40,583 nt of DNA from Phycisphaerae bacterium (GTDB lineage Bacteria; Planctomycetota; Phycisphaerae; UBA1845), in assembly GCA_029260055.1 (NCBI GenBank), contig JAJDDX010000233.1, positions 1 to 40,583 on the forward strand, in the 5' to 3' direction. Positions 32,650 to 40,583 of the stretch are shown piece by piece (position 1 is the stretch's first letter; every line of letters begins with the position of its first letter). The notes under the pieces were generated by a model, which worked only from the letters and a program-made list of their open reading frames with translations, searched no databases and was not told the origin of the DNA. The position numbers were made by a program, and so were the translations under genes.

Positions 32650-35280
32650 ATGCACGAACAAGTTCGTTTTCTCGTAGTCGACGACAACCCTGCCAGCCGC
32701 AAGGTGCTGACCACACTACTCGAGCAGGCAGGTCATGTCGTGCTGCGCGCCGGAAGCGCCACCGAGTTGATCAAGGCGATCCGTCAGCAGGCTCCGGCTG
32801 CTATCCTGCTGGCAAGCCACTCGATGCGCGAGAATGCCGCGGAGGTGTGCGCCGAGCTTCGGCGGCGACAGGAGACCGCATCGGTCCCCGTGCTTCTTCT
32901 GACCGAAACGTGCGAGCCCGGGTTCGAGCGGCAGGTGTTTTCCGTCGGGGCGACCGACTACGTGCCCATCCCGCTCCGCGCCGACGAGGTGATGGCGCGG
33001 GTGGCGCCGTACGCCGAGTGCTTTCGATTGCGGCAGAGGTCCGGTGACCTCGACGGGCGGGTCGAGGAGCTATCGTCGGAGCTTGCGGTGACGCGCACCA
33101 AACTCTCCGAGATCGCATGGACGGATCCGCTCACCGACCTCCTCAACCGAAAGGCGTGGGAAGAAGAGATCGATCGCGAGCACGCCCGCTTCCTGCGTCA
33201 CGGCCGCCCTTATAGCGTCGTGACCGTGGACGTGGACTGCTTCAAGACATTCAACGCGGCGCGCGGCCACCAAGTGGGTGATGGCTGTTTGCGGAGCATC
33301 GCCGGCGCCATCACCGATTCGTGCCGGCGCGTGGACATCGCCGGGCGCTACGGCGGCGACGAGTTCGTCATCCTGGCGCCCGATACGCGAGCCGACGCGG
33401 CCGCCACGCTCGCGGAGCGAATCCGAAGAGCGGTCTGGGCCCTGAACGTGCCGCACCCGGCGGGCGCGAACACGGGGCGCGTGACGGTCAGCCTGGGAAT
33501 AGCCACCAGCAAGGAAGGACCATGGGAGCGAATCCTTGCGGATGCCGACGATGCGCTATTCGTGGCCAAACGCGCGGGCCGTAACATGGTGTACCATCAG
33601 GAGGGCGCCGCTCGCCAGGTCGTGGCGGAAAGCGAGGTATCCACAACCGATTCAGAGAGTGACGGGCAACGGGAGGCACCCTTCGATCAGATCAGCGTGC
33701 TGGTCGTTGACGATGAACTCACGAACAGGATCGTTTGCAAAGGGTGTCTCGAACGTGCCGGCTACATCGTTCGCCAGGCCGTCGATGGGCAGCTCGCGAT
33801 CGACAGCATCAAGGAAAACGCGCCGGACGTCATCCTGATGGATGTGATGATGCCGAACATGGACGGCCTGACGTGTACGCGCATTCTCAAATCCAATCCC
33901 GACACGAGGGACATCCCGATCATCATCGTCAGCGCTCTGGGCGAGGGCGAGGACATCATGGCGGGGCTCGAGGCGGGGGCGGATGAGTACGTGGTCAAGC
34001 CGATCAGGACCTCCGAACTCACCCTGCGCGTCCGCTCGATGGCTCGCCAATACCATGATCGCAAGCATCTGCTCGCCAGCTTCCAATCGCGCGGCGAGCA
34101 CATGCGGATTCTGGGAAGGCTCGTCGAGTTCTGTCGCGTCGTCGGTACGAGCCGCCGGCTCGATGACGTCTTTGAACAGTCGGTCAGCGCGGTCGCTGAT
34201 GTCGTGCATGCCAGCCGCATTTCGATCATGGTCCCTGAGGGGGACGATCAGCGCCTGCGCATCGTCGGATCGCGCGGCGTCGACGAGGCGATCGTAAAAA
34301 CGGTCGAGGTAGTTCCCGGAGCGCCGATCGCGGGCAAGGTCTTCTCGTCCGGTACACCGATCGTCATCAACTCCGAGGCGGAGCGGGAGCACTTCGACGT
34401 TCCGTTGGACGACGGCTTCTTTGCGAGCGTGCCGCTGCTCTGTACGCCTCTGGGTGCCGCCGGCCGCACTGTCGGCGTGCTCAATGCCACCGAGCGAATC
34501 GATGCGCGTCCCTTCGAGCCCTACGAGCTGGAGTATATCGAGCTGATCGCCAAGGTGGCCGCCACGGCGATCCATGACATCCATGCGCGCGTGGCGCGCG
34601 ACCAGGCATCCGACTCGATCATGGTGGCTCTCGCCAAGCTCGCCGAACACCGAGACAACGACACCGGCTTGCACCTGGACCGTGTGACGCGCTACTGCGA
34701 GATGCTTGCCGAGGAACTCGCCCGCATGGAGCGGTTCCGCGACGAGATTGATGATGTATTCATGAACCATCTCGCTCGGAGCGTTCCGCTTCATGACATT
34801 GGGAAGGTCGCGATCCCCGACCACATTCTGCTTCACCCGGGCAAGCTGACCGATGAACAATTCGACATCATGCGCACGCACGCCGCCATCGGCGCCAGCA
34901 CCATCGAATCGCTGATCGAGCGGACCCCGGGCGTCGATTTCCTGTTCATGGCCGCCGACATCACTCACTATCATCACGAGTGGTTCGACGGGACAGGCTA
35001 CCCCGACCGGCTCGCGGGTGAGTCGATTCCGCTGTCGGCGCGAATCACCGCCGTGGCCGATGTCTACGACGCACTCACCACGAAACGGGTCTACAAAGAC
35101 GCCTTCTCACACGACAAGGCCGTGGCCATCATCGTTGAAGGATCGGGCACGCAATTCGATCCGGTCATCGTCGATGCCTTCGTCAGACGCGAACGAGAGT
35201 TCGGTGAACTCGCCAGAGCCATGGCCGACGACCCGAACCGTAAGAGCGCTACGACCGCCGCCGTCGGCGCGCAGGGCTAA
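32650..35280 (+). CDS. REC-GGDEF-REC-GAF-HD-GYP bifunctional c-di-GMP protein
   Basis: An 876-residue cytosolic protein joining opposing c-di-GMP activities. A receiver-like domain (1-120) has lost its acceptor: A55 stands where Asp should be (ILLASHSM), and the usual Lys near 107 is Ile. The GGDEF diguanylate cyclase (about 155-315) is intact, YGGDEF at 234-239, with the inhibitory I-site RRVD (226-229) exactly five residues before it. Receiver 2 (347-465) is intact: D398 in ILMDVMMPNMDG, K450. A GAF domain spans about 500-645. The HD-GYP phosphodiesterase (about 655-850) has HD at 715-716, HHE at 775-777 and GTGYP at 781-785. Receiver 2 is the likely target of the upstream kinase's Hpt. The gene begins 9 bp after the kinase gene. 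Confidence 0.94.
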   Translation: MHEQVRFLVVDDNPASRKVLTTLLEQAGHVVLRAGSATELIKAIRQQAPAAILLASHSMRENAAEVCAELRRRQETASVPVLLLTETCEPGFERQVFSVGATDYVPIPLRADEVMARVAPYAECFRLRQRSGDLDGRVEELSSELAVTRTKLSEIAWTDPLTDLLNRKAWEEEIDREHARFLRHGRPYSVVTVDVDCFKTFNAARGHQVGDGCLRSIAGAITDSCRRVDIAGRYGGDEFVILAPDTRADAAATLAERIRRAVWALNVPHPAGANTGRVTVSLGIATSKEGPWERILADADDALFVAKRAGRNMVYHQEGAARQVVAESEVSTTDSESDGQREAPFDQISVLVVDDELTNRIVCKGCLERAGYIVRQAVDGQLAIDSIKENAPDVILMDVMMPNMDGLTCTRILKSNPDTRDIPIIIVSALGEGEDIMAGLEAGADEYVVKPIRTSELTLRVRSMARQYHDRKHLLASFQSRGEHMRILGRLVEFCRVVGTSRRLDDVFEQSVSAVADVVHASRISIMVPEGDDQRLRIVGSRGVDEAIVKTVEVVPGAPIAGKVFSSGTPIVINSEAEREHFDVPLDDGFFASVPLLCTPLGAAGRTVGVLNATERIDARPFEPYELEYIELIAKVAATAIHDIHARVARDQASDSIMVALAKLAEHRDNDTGLHLDRVTRYCEMLAEELARMERFRDEIDDVFMNHLARSVPLHDIGKVAIPDHILLHPGKLTDEQFDIMRTHAAIGASTIESLIERTPGVDFLFMAADITHYHHEWFDGTGYPDRLAGESIPLSARITAVADVYDALTTKRVYKDAFSHDKAVAIIVEGSGTQFDPVIVDAFVRREREFGELARAMADDPNRKSATTAAVGAQG

Positions 35281-35467
35281 CGACCGCCCCGCTTCGCTAC
35301 ACAAGCCCGCGACGTGAGCACGCCACCTGGCGCTGCACGTCCTGCCTCGCACGGCTTTTACCCTCCACACTGCTGAAAAAGCAGGCCTTACCGGACGCAC
35401 TACGCTGGGCCGGGGTGATGACCAAGCACCGGTGTCCCTCTGGAACGATGTGGATTGAAGCGCGGAT

Positions 35468-35496
35468 GTTGTCGAAAACAACAGGGAAACCCCTGT
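35468..35496 (+). promoter_or_regulatory. Two adjacent stem-loops upstream of the PilZ gene
   Basis: In the 271-bp gap before the PilZ gene, GTTGT/ACAAC (35468-35472 and 35478-35482, loop CGAAA) and ACAGGG/CCCTGT (35481-35486 and 35491-35496, loop AAAC) form two hairpins sharing two bases, so they may compete or stack. There is no following T-run. The sequence does not match the c-di-GMP riboswitch core that I know. Another small hairpin, CTGCT/AGCAG, lies near 35373. Role unknown. Confidence 0.3.
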
Positions 35497-35551
35497 CGTT
35501 GCGAAGTCCACTCTTGCGGCATGCATCAACGCGGAGAACACCGGAGAGCTC

Positions 35552-36223
35552 ATGAGCGTCGCCCAAGCCATCGATACGATCCGCTCGTCCGAGGAGGATG
35601 TCGCCAAGCTCCTTGACGAACTCGACAGCGCGAGCTGCTGCGAAGCTCGTGACAACCGTCGTGGCGACGTGCGCGTGCCTTATCGAGTGTCGTCGGGTGT
35701 GATGCTCTCAGTGCCCAATGCCCGCGGCTCCGTTGACGACTACCGTGTGGTGCCTCGCAACCTCGGCGGATCGGGAATTGCCGTGCTTCACGGGACCTTC
35801 GTCTACACCAACACGACCTGCGCCGTCAGGCTGAAGAAGATCGACGGATCAGACGCCGTCGTAAAGGCGAGCGTGATGCATTGCAGGAGCGTTCGCGGGC
35901 GAATTCACGAACTAGGGCTGCGCTTCGACGAGCGGATCGACGTGAGTGACTTCGTGAAGGGGCAAGCCGCCGCCGCGCCGGCGACGAAGGCGGAGCCGGT
36001 TCCGACGCCGGAGACGGAGCCGATCACGACTTCGGAGCCGACCGCGACCCCGGACGCGACACCCGCGGAGGAGCCCGCGCCGGACTACAATCCGCACCAC
36101 GTACGCCGCTGCGCCGCCAAGCTGATCAAACTCGCCAATGCCGGCGGGCCGCTTCCGGCACTGCAGGCCATTCTCGAGGAACTCACCCAAGGGCTGCAGG
36201 GCGGCGGCCCAAAGGGCGTCTAG
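35552..36223 (+). CDS. PilZ-domain c-di-GMP-binding protein
   Basis: A 223-residue protein with a PilZ domain (about 33-135). The first c-di-GMP motif is visible as NRRGDVRVPY (35-44, RxxxR type); the second, usually DxSxxG, is present as RNLGGSG, so Asp is replaced by Asn but the spacing holds. A Pro/Thr/Glu-rich linker (150-185) leads to a helical tail (DYNPHHVRRCAAKLIKLANA and on to QAILEELTQGLQ), unknown in function. Start ATG 35552 has GGAG 5 nt upstream. It follows the GGDEF/HD-GYP gene on the same strand after 271 bp, so it is the likely output receptor of this locus, possibly with its own promoter. Confidence 0.85.
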   Translation: MSVAQAIDTIRSSEEDVAKLLDELDSASCCEARDNRRGDVRVPYRVSSGVMLSVPNARGSVDDYRVVPRNLGGSGIAVLHGTFVYTNTTCAVRLKKIDGSDAVVKASVMHCRSVRGRIHELGLRFDERIDVSDFVKGQAAAAPATKAEPVPTPETEPITTSEPTATPDATPAEEPAPDYNPHHVRRCAAKLIKLANAGGPLPALQAILEELTQGLQGGGPKGV

Positions 36224-36245
36224 GCCCGCCGATCTCGACCGGCGA

Positions 36246-39200
36246 CTACCGGTCGTGGCGGAACTGATCGCGCGGCGTCCACCGCGTGTTGTACTTCAGC
36301 CGCCAGTCGGAGTAGTTGTCGTCATCCATGTCAGCCGGCTCGCCGCTCGGTTCGCCGAACGGCATGGGCTCGATCGTGTCACCGTCCACGACGTTGTGGT
36401 CGGCGTCCTTCTCCAGGCCATACGAATAGAAGAAGAACGTACGCACCATGTCCGGCGGTACGGGCGGGAACTCCTCAGCCGCGAAGCCTAGTGTCAGTCC
36501 GTCACCCGCGTTGACGATCGCTAGTTGCTCGTCGCGCCGGGTCACGAGTTCGAGCACGTCACCGTAACGCGTACACCAGCCCTGAAGCGTCGTGCGCCAC
36601 GGTGGAAGTGGGGACACGGCGTCGAATTCCGGTGTCGTCGGGTGACCCGGCCGACGGAACTTGATCTCCGAGAAGCCGCGATACTGCAGGTCGGCCGTCG
36701 ACGGCAGAGCTTCGTGGACGTGGACCTTGGGCAGCCGCCGGCGCTCGAATAGCGCGATCCGATCCCACCGAAGCTCGAAGGTCGTGGTGAGTCGAAGCCG
36801 CCGCGCCCCCGGCGGCAGCTTCCCGCTCAGATCGCAGACGATGGTCTTGGTCTTGCCGGCGGGCATGCCGACGACGAGGTCGATCGGCTGCCACACATCC
36901 GTCTCAGCCTCGACTTCGAGCAGGGGCGGAATGACGACGGCGGATGAGTTCTGCGACAGAGCGATGTTGCGGCTGGCGTCGCCGTACTGAAGCCAGCCGG
37001 TCATCGCCAAAACATAGGGTCTTGTCGCATCGAGCGGTCCGAAATCCATCGTCAGCGTCAACGGGTAACACTTGCCTCGCAGCGGTGCCGGAAGATTGAC
37101 GCCGGGTGGCGCGAAGACACCGTCGGTGCGCCTGACCGCCTCCGTGCGATCAATGCCGTCGTCGCCCCTGACGCTTGTGGGGCCTATCGGTGCGGCCATC
37201 GCCCATATCTCGGATGGCGGGAATGGCGCCGGCATGAGTTTGTCGGTGGGGTGGACCTCGACGGCTGGGTGATGGTCGACGGCGACGAGCCTCGCCTCAT
37301 CCAGATACAACGCTTCGCGGAACTCCTCCGTGACTGTGAGCAGGTACGTGCCGTCACGCGGAGCAAACGAGTCGCTTTGGCCGATGTGGATCAGCTCGTC
37401 CGGGTCGGCATCGAGCACAACGCCGCGAGCCAGCAGCAGCCCGACCGGCGCGTTGCCCAGGATGTCGGTGACGAAACGGTGCTTGGTCCCGTCCCACGCG
37501 TAGAGGAACGGGCACGAGCCGGTGGCGACGTTCTTCTCGTCGATGGTTAGCGGCTTGCCGTCGAGGGCCACGTTGATCTGATGATCAACCACGCCGTTGG
37601 TCCACAGCGTACGCACGGAGTCGGCGCGTTTCTGCCCGCCGAGTCCGAGTTCGAGCGCTAACCCGGAGACTTCGCGCACCGTGCGGAACGCGCCGGAGCG
37701 AACCTCGACCTCGGTGCCGATGCCCGTCGGGTTGCTCTTGAGTGGCACAAGGCGCACCTTGAGCTGGCCATTGACGTGCGCTCCGTCGTTGCGGAGGTAT
37801 CGCATCGTGCCGCCAGACGTGGTCAGCAGCAGGTCGCTATCGCCGTCGCGGTCGAAGTCCGCCGGCACGATGTCCTTGACGACCGGGACCTGCACTCGAT
37901 CCAACGCCAGCTTCGCCGTGACATCCGTCCATGCGCCACCGCCCGCGTTTCGAAATACCCTGATTGCGCCGCTGTCGGGAATGGTCGGTGTTTCGCCAAA
38001 GGCGAGCACGTCGAGCCAGCCGTCGTTGTCGTAGTCCGTCAGCGCGACCGCCGGAGCTGCGATTTCGGAAAGATCGATCCGTTCGCGGTGGGCTGACCGG
38101 GAGTAGATGATCGACGCACCCTTGTCATCTACGAGTACGGCGTCCGTGAAGCCGTCGTTGTTGATGTCGTCGGTGAGTACGCGACGCGCCGCCGGCCAGG
38201 GCCCCGGCGGTTCGGCCATGGGCTTGAACAGGCCGGCACGCTGGTTCTCGATCACCAACGTCGGCTCGCCGCCGCGCGCCGTGATGATATCGATCGCTAC
38301 GTTGGCATCGAGGTCCGCAATCGCTACATCCGTGGCGGTCGCGGCGTCCGGGATGGCCACTTCGGCGGAGACGTTCGTGAATGTGGCGTTTCCGTTGTTC
38401 TGCCACAGTTCCAGACCGGTCTTGCGGGCAAGAAGCAAGTCGAGATCACCGTCGTGTTCGTAGTCGATCCATCCCGCACGGCGAGCCGATAGGCCCGCGA
38501 GGCCGGCTGGCTCAGTCACATCAGCGAACGTGCTCGCACCGGTGCGCTTCAAGAGGCACAGCCCGTTGGAACCGACCAGAAGCACATCATTGAGCAGATG
38601 CACTTTCGGGTCGTACTTCTTCCCTTCGGGTACGTCGTCATGGAAGTCGCCCACGACGCACGAGGTCGGCTTAAAGCCCTCGGGCAGCCTGATCGAGAGT
38701 GCTTTGCGCTCGAACTTCCCGCCTTTCGACAGCGACATGATCGATAGCACGCCGGTATCGTCTGCCGCGAGTAAGCTGTAACCGCCGTCTTCGGTCACTT
38801 CGACGATACCGGTGACGGTCGCCCGGCGATCCGCCTCGGACGCAAACACATCATCGGTCGCGTCGACGAAGCGTACGTCGATCGCCTGCGGGCGGGCGGG
38901 CTTGATGCCGGCGGCATCCGACGGCACTTCCGCCACCGTATAGATGCACACTTCGAGCGCTTCGGTCGAACGGCTTTCATCGCCGAAGAGCTTTCGCAGA
39001 CGCATGAACTCTCGATGTCGCTTCTGGAATTCCTTCTTGTCACCGGCCTTGCGGGCATAGGTCCCGAGCTTGTAGTGAGCACTCGCGTGGAACGGATCGA
39101 GCCGCACCGTTTCCGTAAGCTGTTCGATGGCCTTGTCGTCTTTCCCGCTCGCCTGATAGGCACCGGCAAGCTGGAATCGCAACGTCGCGGTTTCCGGATC

Positions 39201-39587
39201 GCCGCGCACAGCCTTCTCGAGAGGGGCGATCGCCTCTTCGAACTTCGAGAGGCGCACATGGGCAAGCCCCGTCAGGTAAGCGGTCGCGACGGCATCCGGT
39301 TCGACGGCGCGCGCCCTGGCAAGTGTGTCGATGACCCCATCGTGCGCGCGGGCCAAAAGCTGCGCGCGTGCCAGGTTCCGCAGGGCGGAAGGCGACTTCG
39401 GACGGAGCCTCACCGCGGCGTCGAAGGCCTCGACGGCCTTGGCTGACTCGCGGTTCTCCAGGTGTGCCTTGCCGACGTTCATCCGGCGGGCGAACTCCTC
39501 CGCATCGTCCGCGCGCACCGGTGCGGCAATCAGCAGGGCTAATGTCAAACTCGACCCGAGAACGTGAATCCATGCGGTGCCGCGCAT
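36246..39587 (-). CDS. Secreted TPR / FG-GAP / UnbV (ASPIC) protein, 1113 aa
   Basis: A large exported protein. Signal peptide (VLGSSLTLALLIAAPVRA, about 9-26), then TPR repeats (about 30-200: AVEAFDAAVRLRPKSPSALR, LEKAVRGDPETATLRFQLAG, LTETVRLDPFHASAHYKLG), then FG-GAP/VCBS-type repeats with Ca-binding-like loops (GWIDYEHDGDLDLLLARK, DINNDGFTDAVLVDD, DYDNDGWLDVLAFG, DFDRDGDSDLLLTT), then an UnbV/ASPIC module (about 605-676, ending TLWTNGVVDHQINV). The last 430 residues are not recognised. Start ATG 39587 is fixed by GGAGG 7 nt upstream; the longer frame adds an unlikely Arg-rich leader. TPR-FG-GAP-UnbV proteins are common and uncharacterised in planctomycetes; a cell-surface scaffold or binding role is likely. 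Confidence 0.88.
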   Translation of the reverse strand: MRGTAWIHVLGSSLTLALLIAAPVRADDAEEFARRMNVGKAHLENRESAKAVEAFDAAVRLRPKSPSALRNLARAQLLARAHDGVIDTLARARAVEPDAVATAYLTGLAHVRLSKFEEAIAPLEKAVRGDPETATLRFQLAGAYQASGKDDKAIEQLTETVRLDPFHASAHYKLGTYARKAGDKKEFQKRHREFMRLRKLFGDESRSTEALEVCIYTVAEVPSDAAGIKPARPQAIDVRFVDATDDVFASEADRRATVTGIVEVTEDGGYSLLAADDTGVLSIMSLSKGGKFERKALSIRLPEGFKPTSCVVGDFHDDVPEGKKYDPKVHLLNDVLLVGSNGLCLLKRTGASTFADVTEPAGLAGLSARRAGWIDYEHDGDLDLLLARKTGLELWQNNGNATFTNVSAEVAIPDAATATDVAIADLDANVAIDIITARGGEPTLVIENQRAGLFKPMAEPPGPWPAARRVLTDDINNDGFTDAVLVDDKGASIIYSRSAHRERIDLSEIAAPAVALTDYDNDGWLDVLAFGETPTIPDSGAIRVFRNAGGGAWTDVTAKLALDRVQVPVVKDIVPADFDRDGDSDLLLTTSGGTMRYLRNDGAHVNGQLKVRLVPLKSNPTGIGTEVEVRSGAFRTVREVSGLALELGLGGQKRADSVRTLWTNGVVDHQINVALDGKPLTIDEKNVATGSCPFLYAWDGTKHRFVTDILGNAPVGLLLARGVVLDADPDELIHIGQSDSFAPRDGTYLLTVTEEFREALYLDEARLVAVDHHPAVEVHPTDKLMPAPFPPSEIWAMAAPIGPTSVRGDDGIDRTEAVRRTDGVFAPPGVNLPAPLRGKCYPLTLTMDFGPLDATRPYVLAMTGWLQYGDASRNIALSQNSSAVVIPPLLEVEAETDVWQPIDLVVGMPAGKTKTIVCDLSGKLPPGARRLRLTTTFELRWDRIALFERRRLPKVHVHEALPSTADLQYRGFSEIKFRRPGHPTTPEFDAVSPLPPWRTTLQGWCTRYGDVLELVTRRDEQLAIVNAGDGLTLGFAAEEFPPVPPDMVRTFFFYSYGLEKDADHNVVDGDTIEPMPFGEPSGEPADMDDDNYSDWRLKYNTRWTPRDQFRHDR

Positions 39588-39733
39588 TGAGTACCTCCGT
39601 GACGAACGGACACACTTGCGAACCAGTGCGCACATGGTACAGGGCATCGCGGCCGGGGCCAAAGCGCGGCAAAGCGGGTGTCGCGAGCGAAGAGAGGGGG
39701 AAGCCGTTCGCCGGATTCGAATCAAGAACGAGC

Positions 39734-40291
39734 TTACGAGCCGCCGGCGGCAGCTCGCTTGAAGCGAATCGTCTCGGTCGCCTTCTTTCCATCCTTCTCT
39801 TGCTGGAACACCACTTCGAGTGAGTCGGAGTTCGTGGAGCGGTAGATGTAATCCCACGGCTTGTCGCCGACGAACCGAAACACGGCTTCCCGGTCGCCGC
39901 GGCTGACAAGCCGGAAGGTCAGGGACTCGTCCTTCTCTTCCCAGCCGACCAGCTTGCGGTCGAAGTGTTTGAAGCGGAAGGTTATCCCGTCGGCGTCTTC
40001 GACAATCGTCAGCAGCTCGTACATCCAGACCTTACCGCCCTTGATCCAGCGGAACATACCCATCATGCAGTCGCCGGACGGCGCGCTCCAAACCTCCTCG
40101 AGGCGATCGCCATCCGACTCGCCCACCCATCGGCCTTGCATCCATGCCAGGTCGGCGACCTTCACGCGCGGCGCATCTTGCGTACCGGTTGCCTTGTCAT
40201 CGCCGCCGGGAACACTAGCGCAGAAGGCCAGTACGAGAAGTGCCACCACGAGCATCGGAGCCATTGATCGTACGTTCGTGCTGATCGACAT
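39734..40291 (-). CDS. Secreted DUF6265-like protein
   Basis: A 185-residue protein with a signal peptide (hydrophobic core MAPMLVVALLVLAFCASV, about 10-27) and a single beta-rich domain: DLAWMQGRWVGESDGDRLEE (47-66), then EVWSAPSGDCMMGMFRWIKG, ending QQEKDGKKATETIRFKRA. This matches the lipocalin-like DUF6265 pattern, in which a WMxGxW start and an EVWS segment are conserved. Function unknown; a small secreted ligand-binding protein is likely. GGAG lies about 8 nt before ATG 40291. It precedes the large UnbV protein on the same strand by 146 bp, so they may share a transcript. Confidence 0.8.
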   Translation of the reverse strand: MSISTNVRSMAPMLVVALLVLAFCASVPGGDDKATGTQDAPRVKVADLAWMQGRWVGESDGDRLEEVWSAPSGDCMMGMFRWIKGGKVWMYELLTIVEDADGITFRFKHFDRKLVGWEEKDESLTFRLVSRGDREAVFRFVGDKPWDYIYRSTNSDSLEVVFQQEKDGKKATETIRFKRAAAGGS

Positions 40292-40500
40292 GGGCTATTC
40301 TCCGTCGAGCAAAGTAGGCAATCGTGTGTGCCGGCGCCGAGGCGCGCTCGCACCTCGCGGGTGAGCACAGCCTGACCGTGTGTCGCGGAGCATAAACCGG
40401 CCTATCGATCAGGGCCAGCCTGGCGCATCGGGCTACATGGGGAAGTGCGTCGTGAAGATGCGGCGAGACGGTGTTTCGTCAGAGGCGACGGCGGCTGTGC

Positions 40501-40583
40501 CTATTCTCCGCCGGACTCGATCATGTCGAGTAACCCTTCTACGTGCTGCTCTAGGCGGTCGGTCGCGGGCGCCGCTTCGTCAT
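40501..40583 (-). CDS. 3' end of a gene cut by the window edge
   Basis: On the minus strand a frame enters at the window end and stops with TAG at 40501-40503. It reads APATDRLEQHVEGLLDMIES and then GGE, with high GC at third positions, an acidic amphipathic C-terminal helix. The family cannot be told from 27 residues. The 209 bp from here to the DUF6265-like gene hold nothing I recognise. Confidence 0.55.
   Translation of the reverse strand, partial: DEAAPATDRLEQHVEGLLDMIESGGE

Noticed and set aside
30802-34977. Two minus-strand frames of 418 and 441 aa over the kinase and GGDEF/HD-GYP genes
   Set aside because: They mirror genes with complete catalytic motifs and are produced by high GC in the third position.
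35468-35496. c-di-GMP (GEMM) riboswitch before the PilZ gene
   Set aside because: The stem-loops lack the conserved GEMM core and tetraloop receptor; kept only as generic hairpins.

Overview
The window is GC-rich bacterial DNA with dense genes on both strands. It contains no rRNA, tRNA, CRISPR array, phage gene or transposase that I can see. Small MJ0042-like zinc ribbons, a TPR/FG-GAP/UnbV giant, a beta-helix protein with a PA14-like tail, a BtpA-family protein, an EVE protein, three TonB-dependent receptors and a REP-like palindrome pair together suggest a Gram-negative member of the Planctomycetota or a close relative, probably uncultured. This placement is inference from gene content, not from a marker gene phylogeny.

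Layout: 1-8.6 kb is mostly minus-strand housekeeping: a short zinc-ribbon gene (+), a zinc-ribbon membrane protein, a frameshifted small gene, an RluD-type pseudouridine synthase behind a DEAD-box helicase, a GNAT acetyltransferase coupled to a CPBP membrane protease, an EVE protein, sucD without sucC, and a coiled-coil protein. 8.9-22 kb holds an MMPL transporter, a secreted beta-helix protein, rnpA without rpmH, a small HTH protein, a PLP aminotransferase, an LD-carboxypeptidase/BtpA pair, a lone groES, an M29 aminopeptidase with a CxxCH lipoprotein, a PH-domain membrane protein, and a poly-Asp protein followed by an Arg-rich protein.

22-36.2 kb is the most interesting region. A minus-strand operon encodes a periplasmic substrate-binding protein (ABC_sub_bind type, with no permease or ATPase) followed by three tandem paralogous TonB-dependent receptors, with gaps of at most about 35 bp or 4-bp overlaps. 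Divergent from it are a membrane hybrid histidine kinase (sensor, HAMP, HisKA, HATPase, two receivers, Hpt), a REC-GGDEF-REC-GAF-HD-GYP protein, and a PilZ protein. The parts form a plausible chain: outer-membrane capture of ligand, periplasmic binding, phosphorelay, c-di-GMP synthesis or breakdown, and a c-di-GMP receptor. A long inverted repeat sits between the two divergent arms. That they act as one circuit is inference from order and domain content.

36.2-40.6 kb carries a 1113-residue secreted TPR/FG-GAP/UnbV protein, a small secreted DUF6265-like protein, and the 3' end of a further minus-strand gene cut by the window edge.
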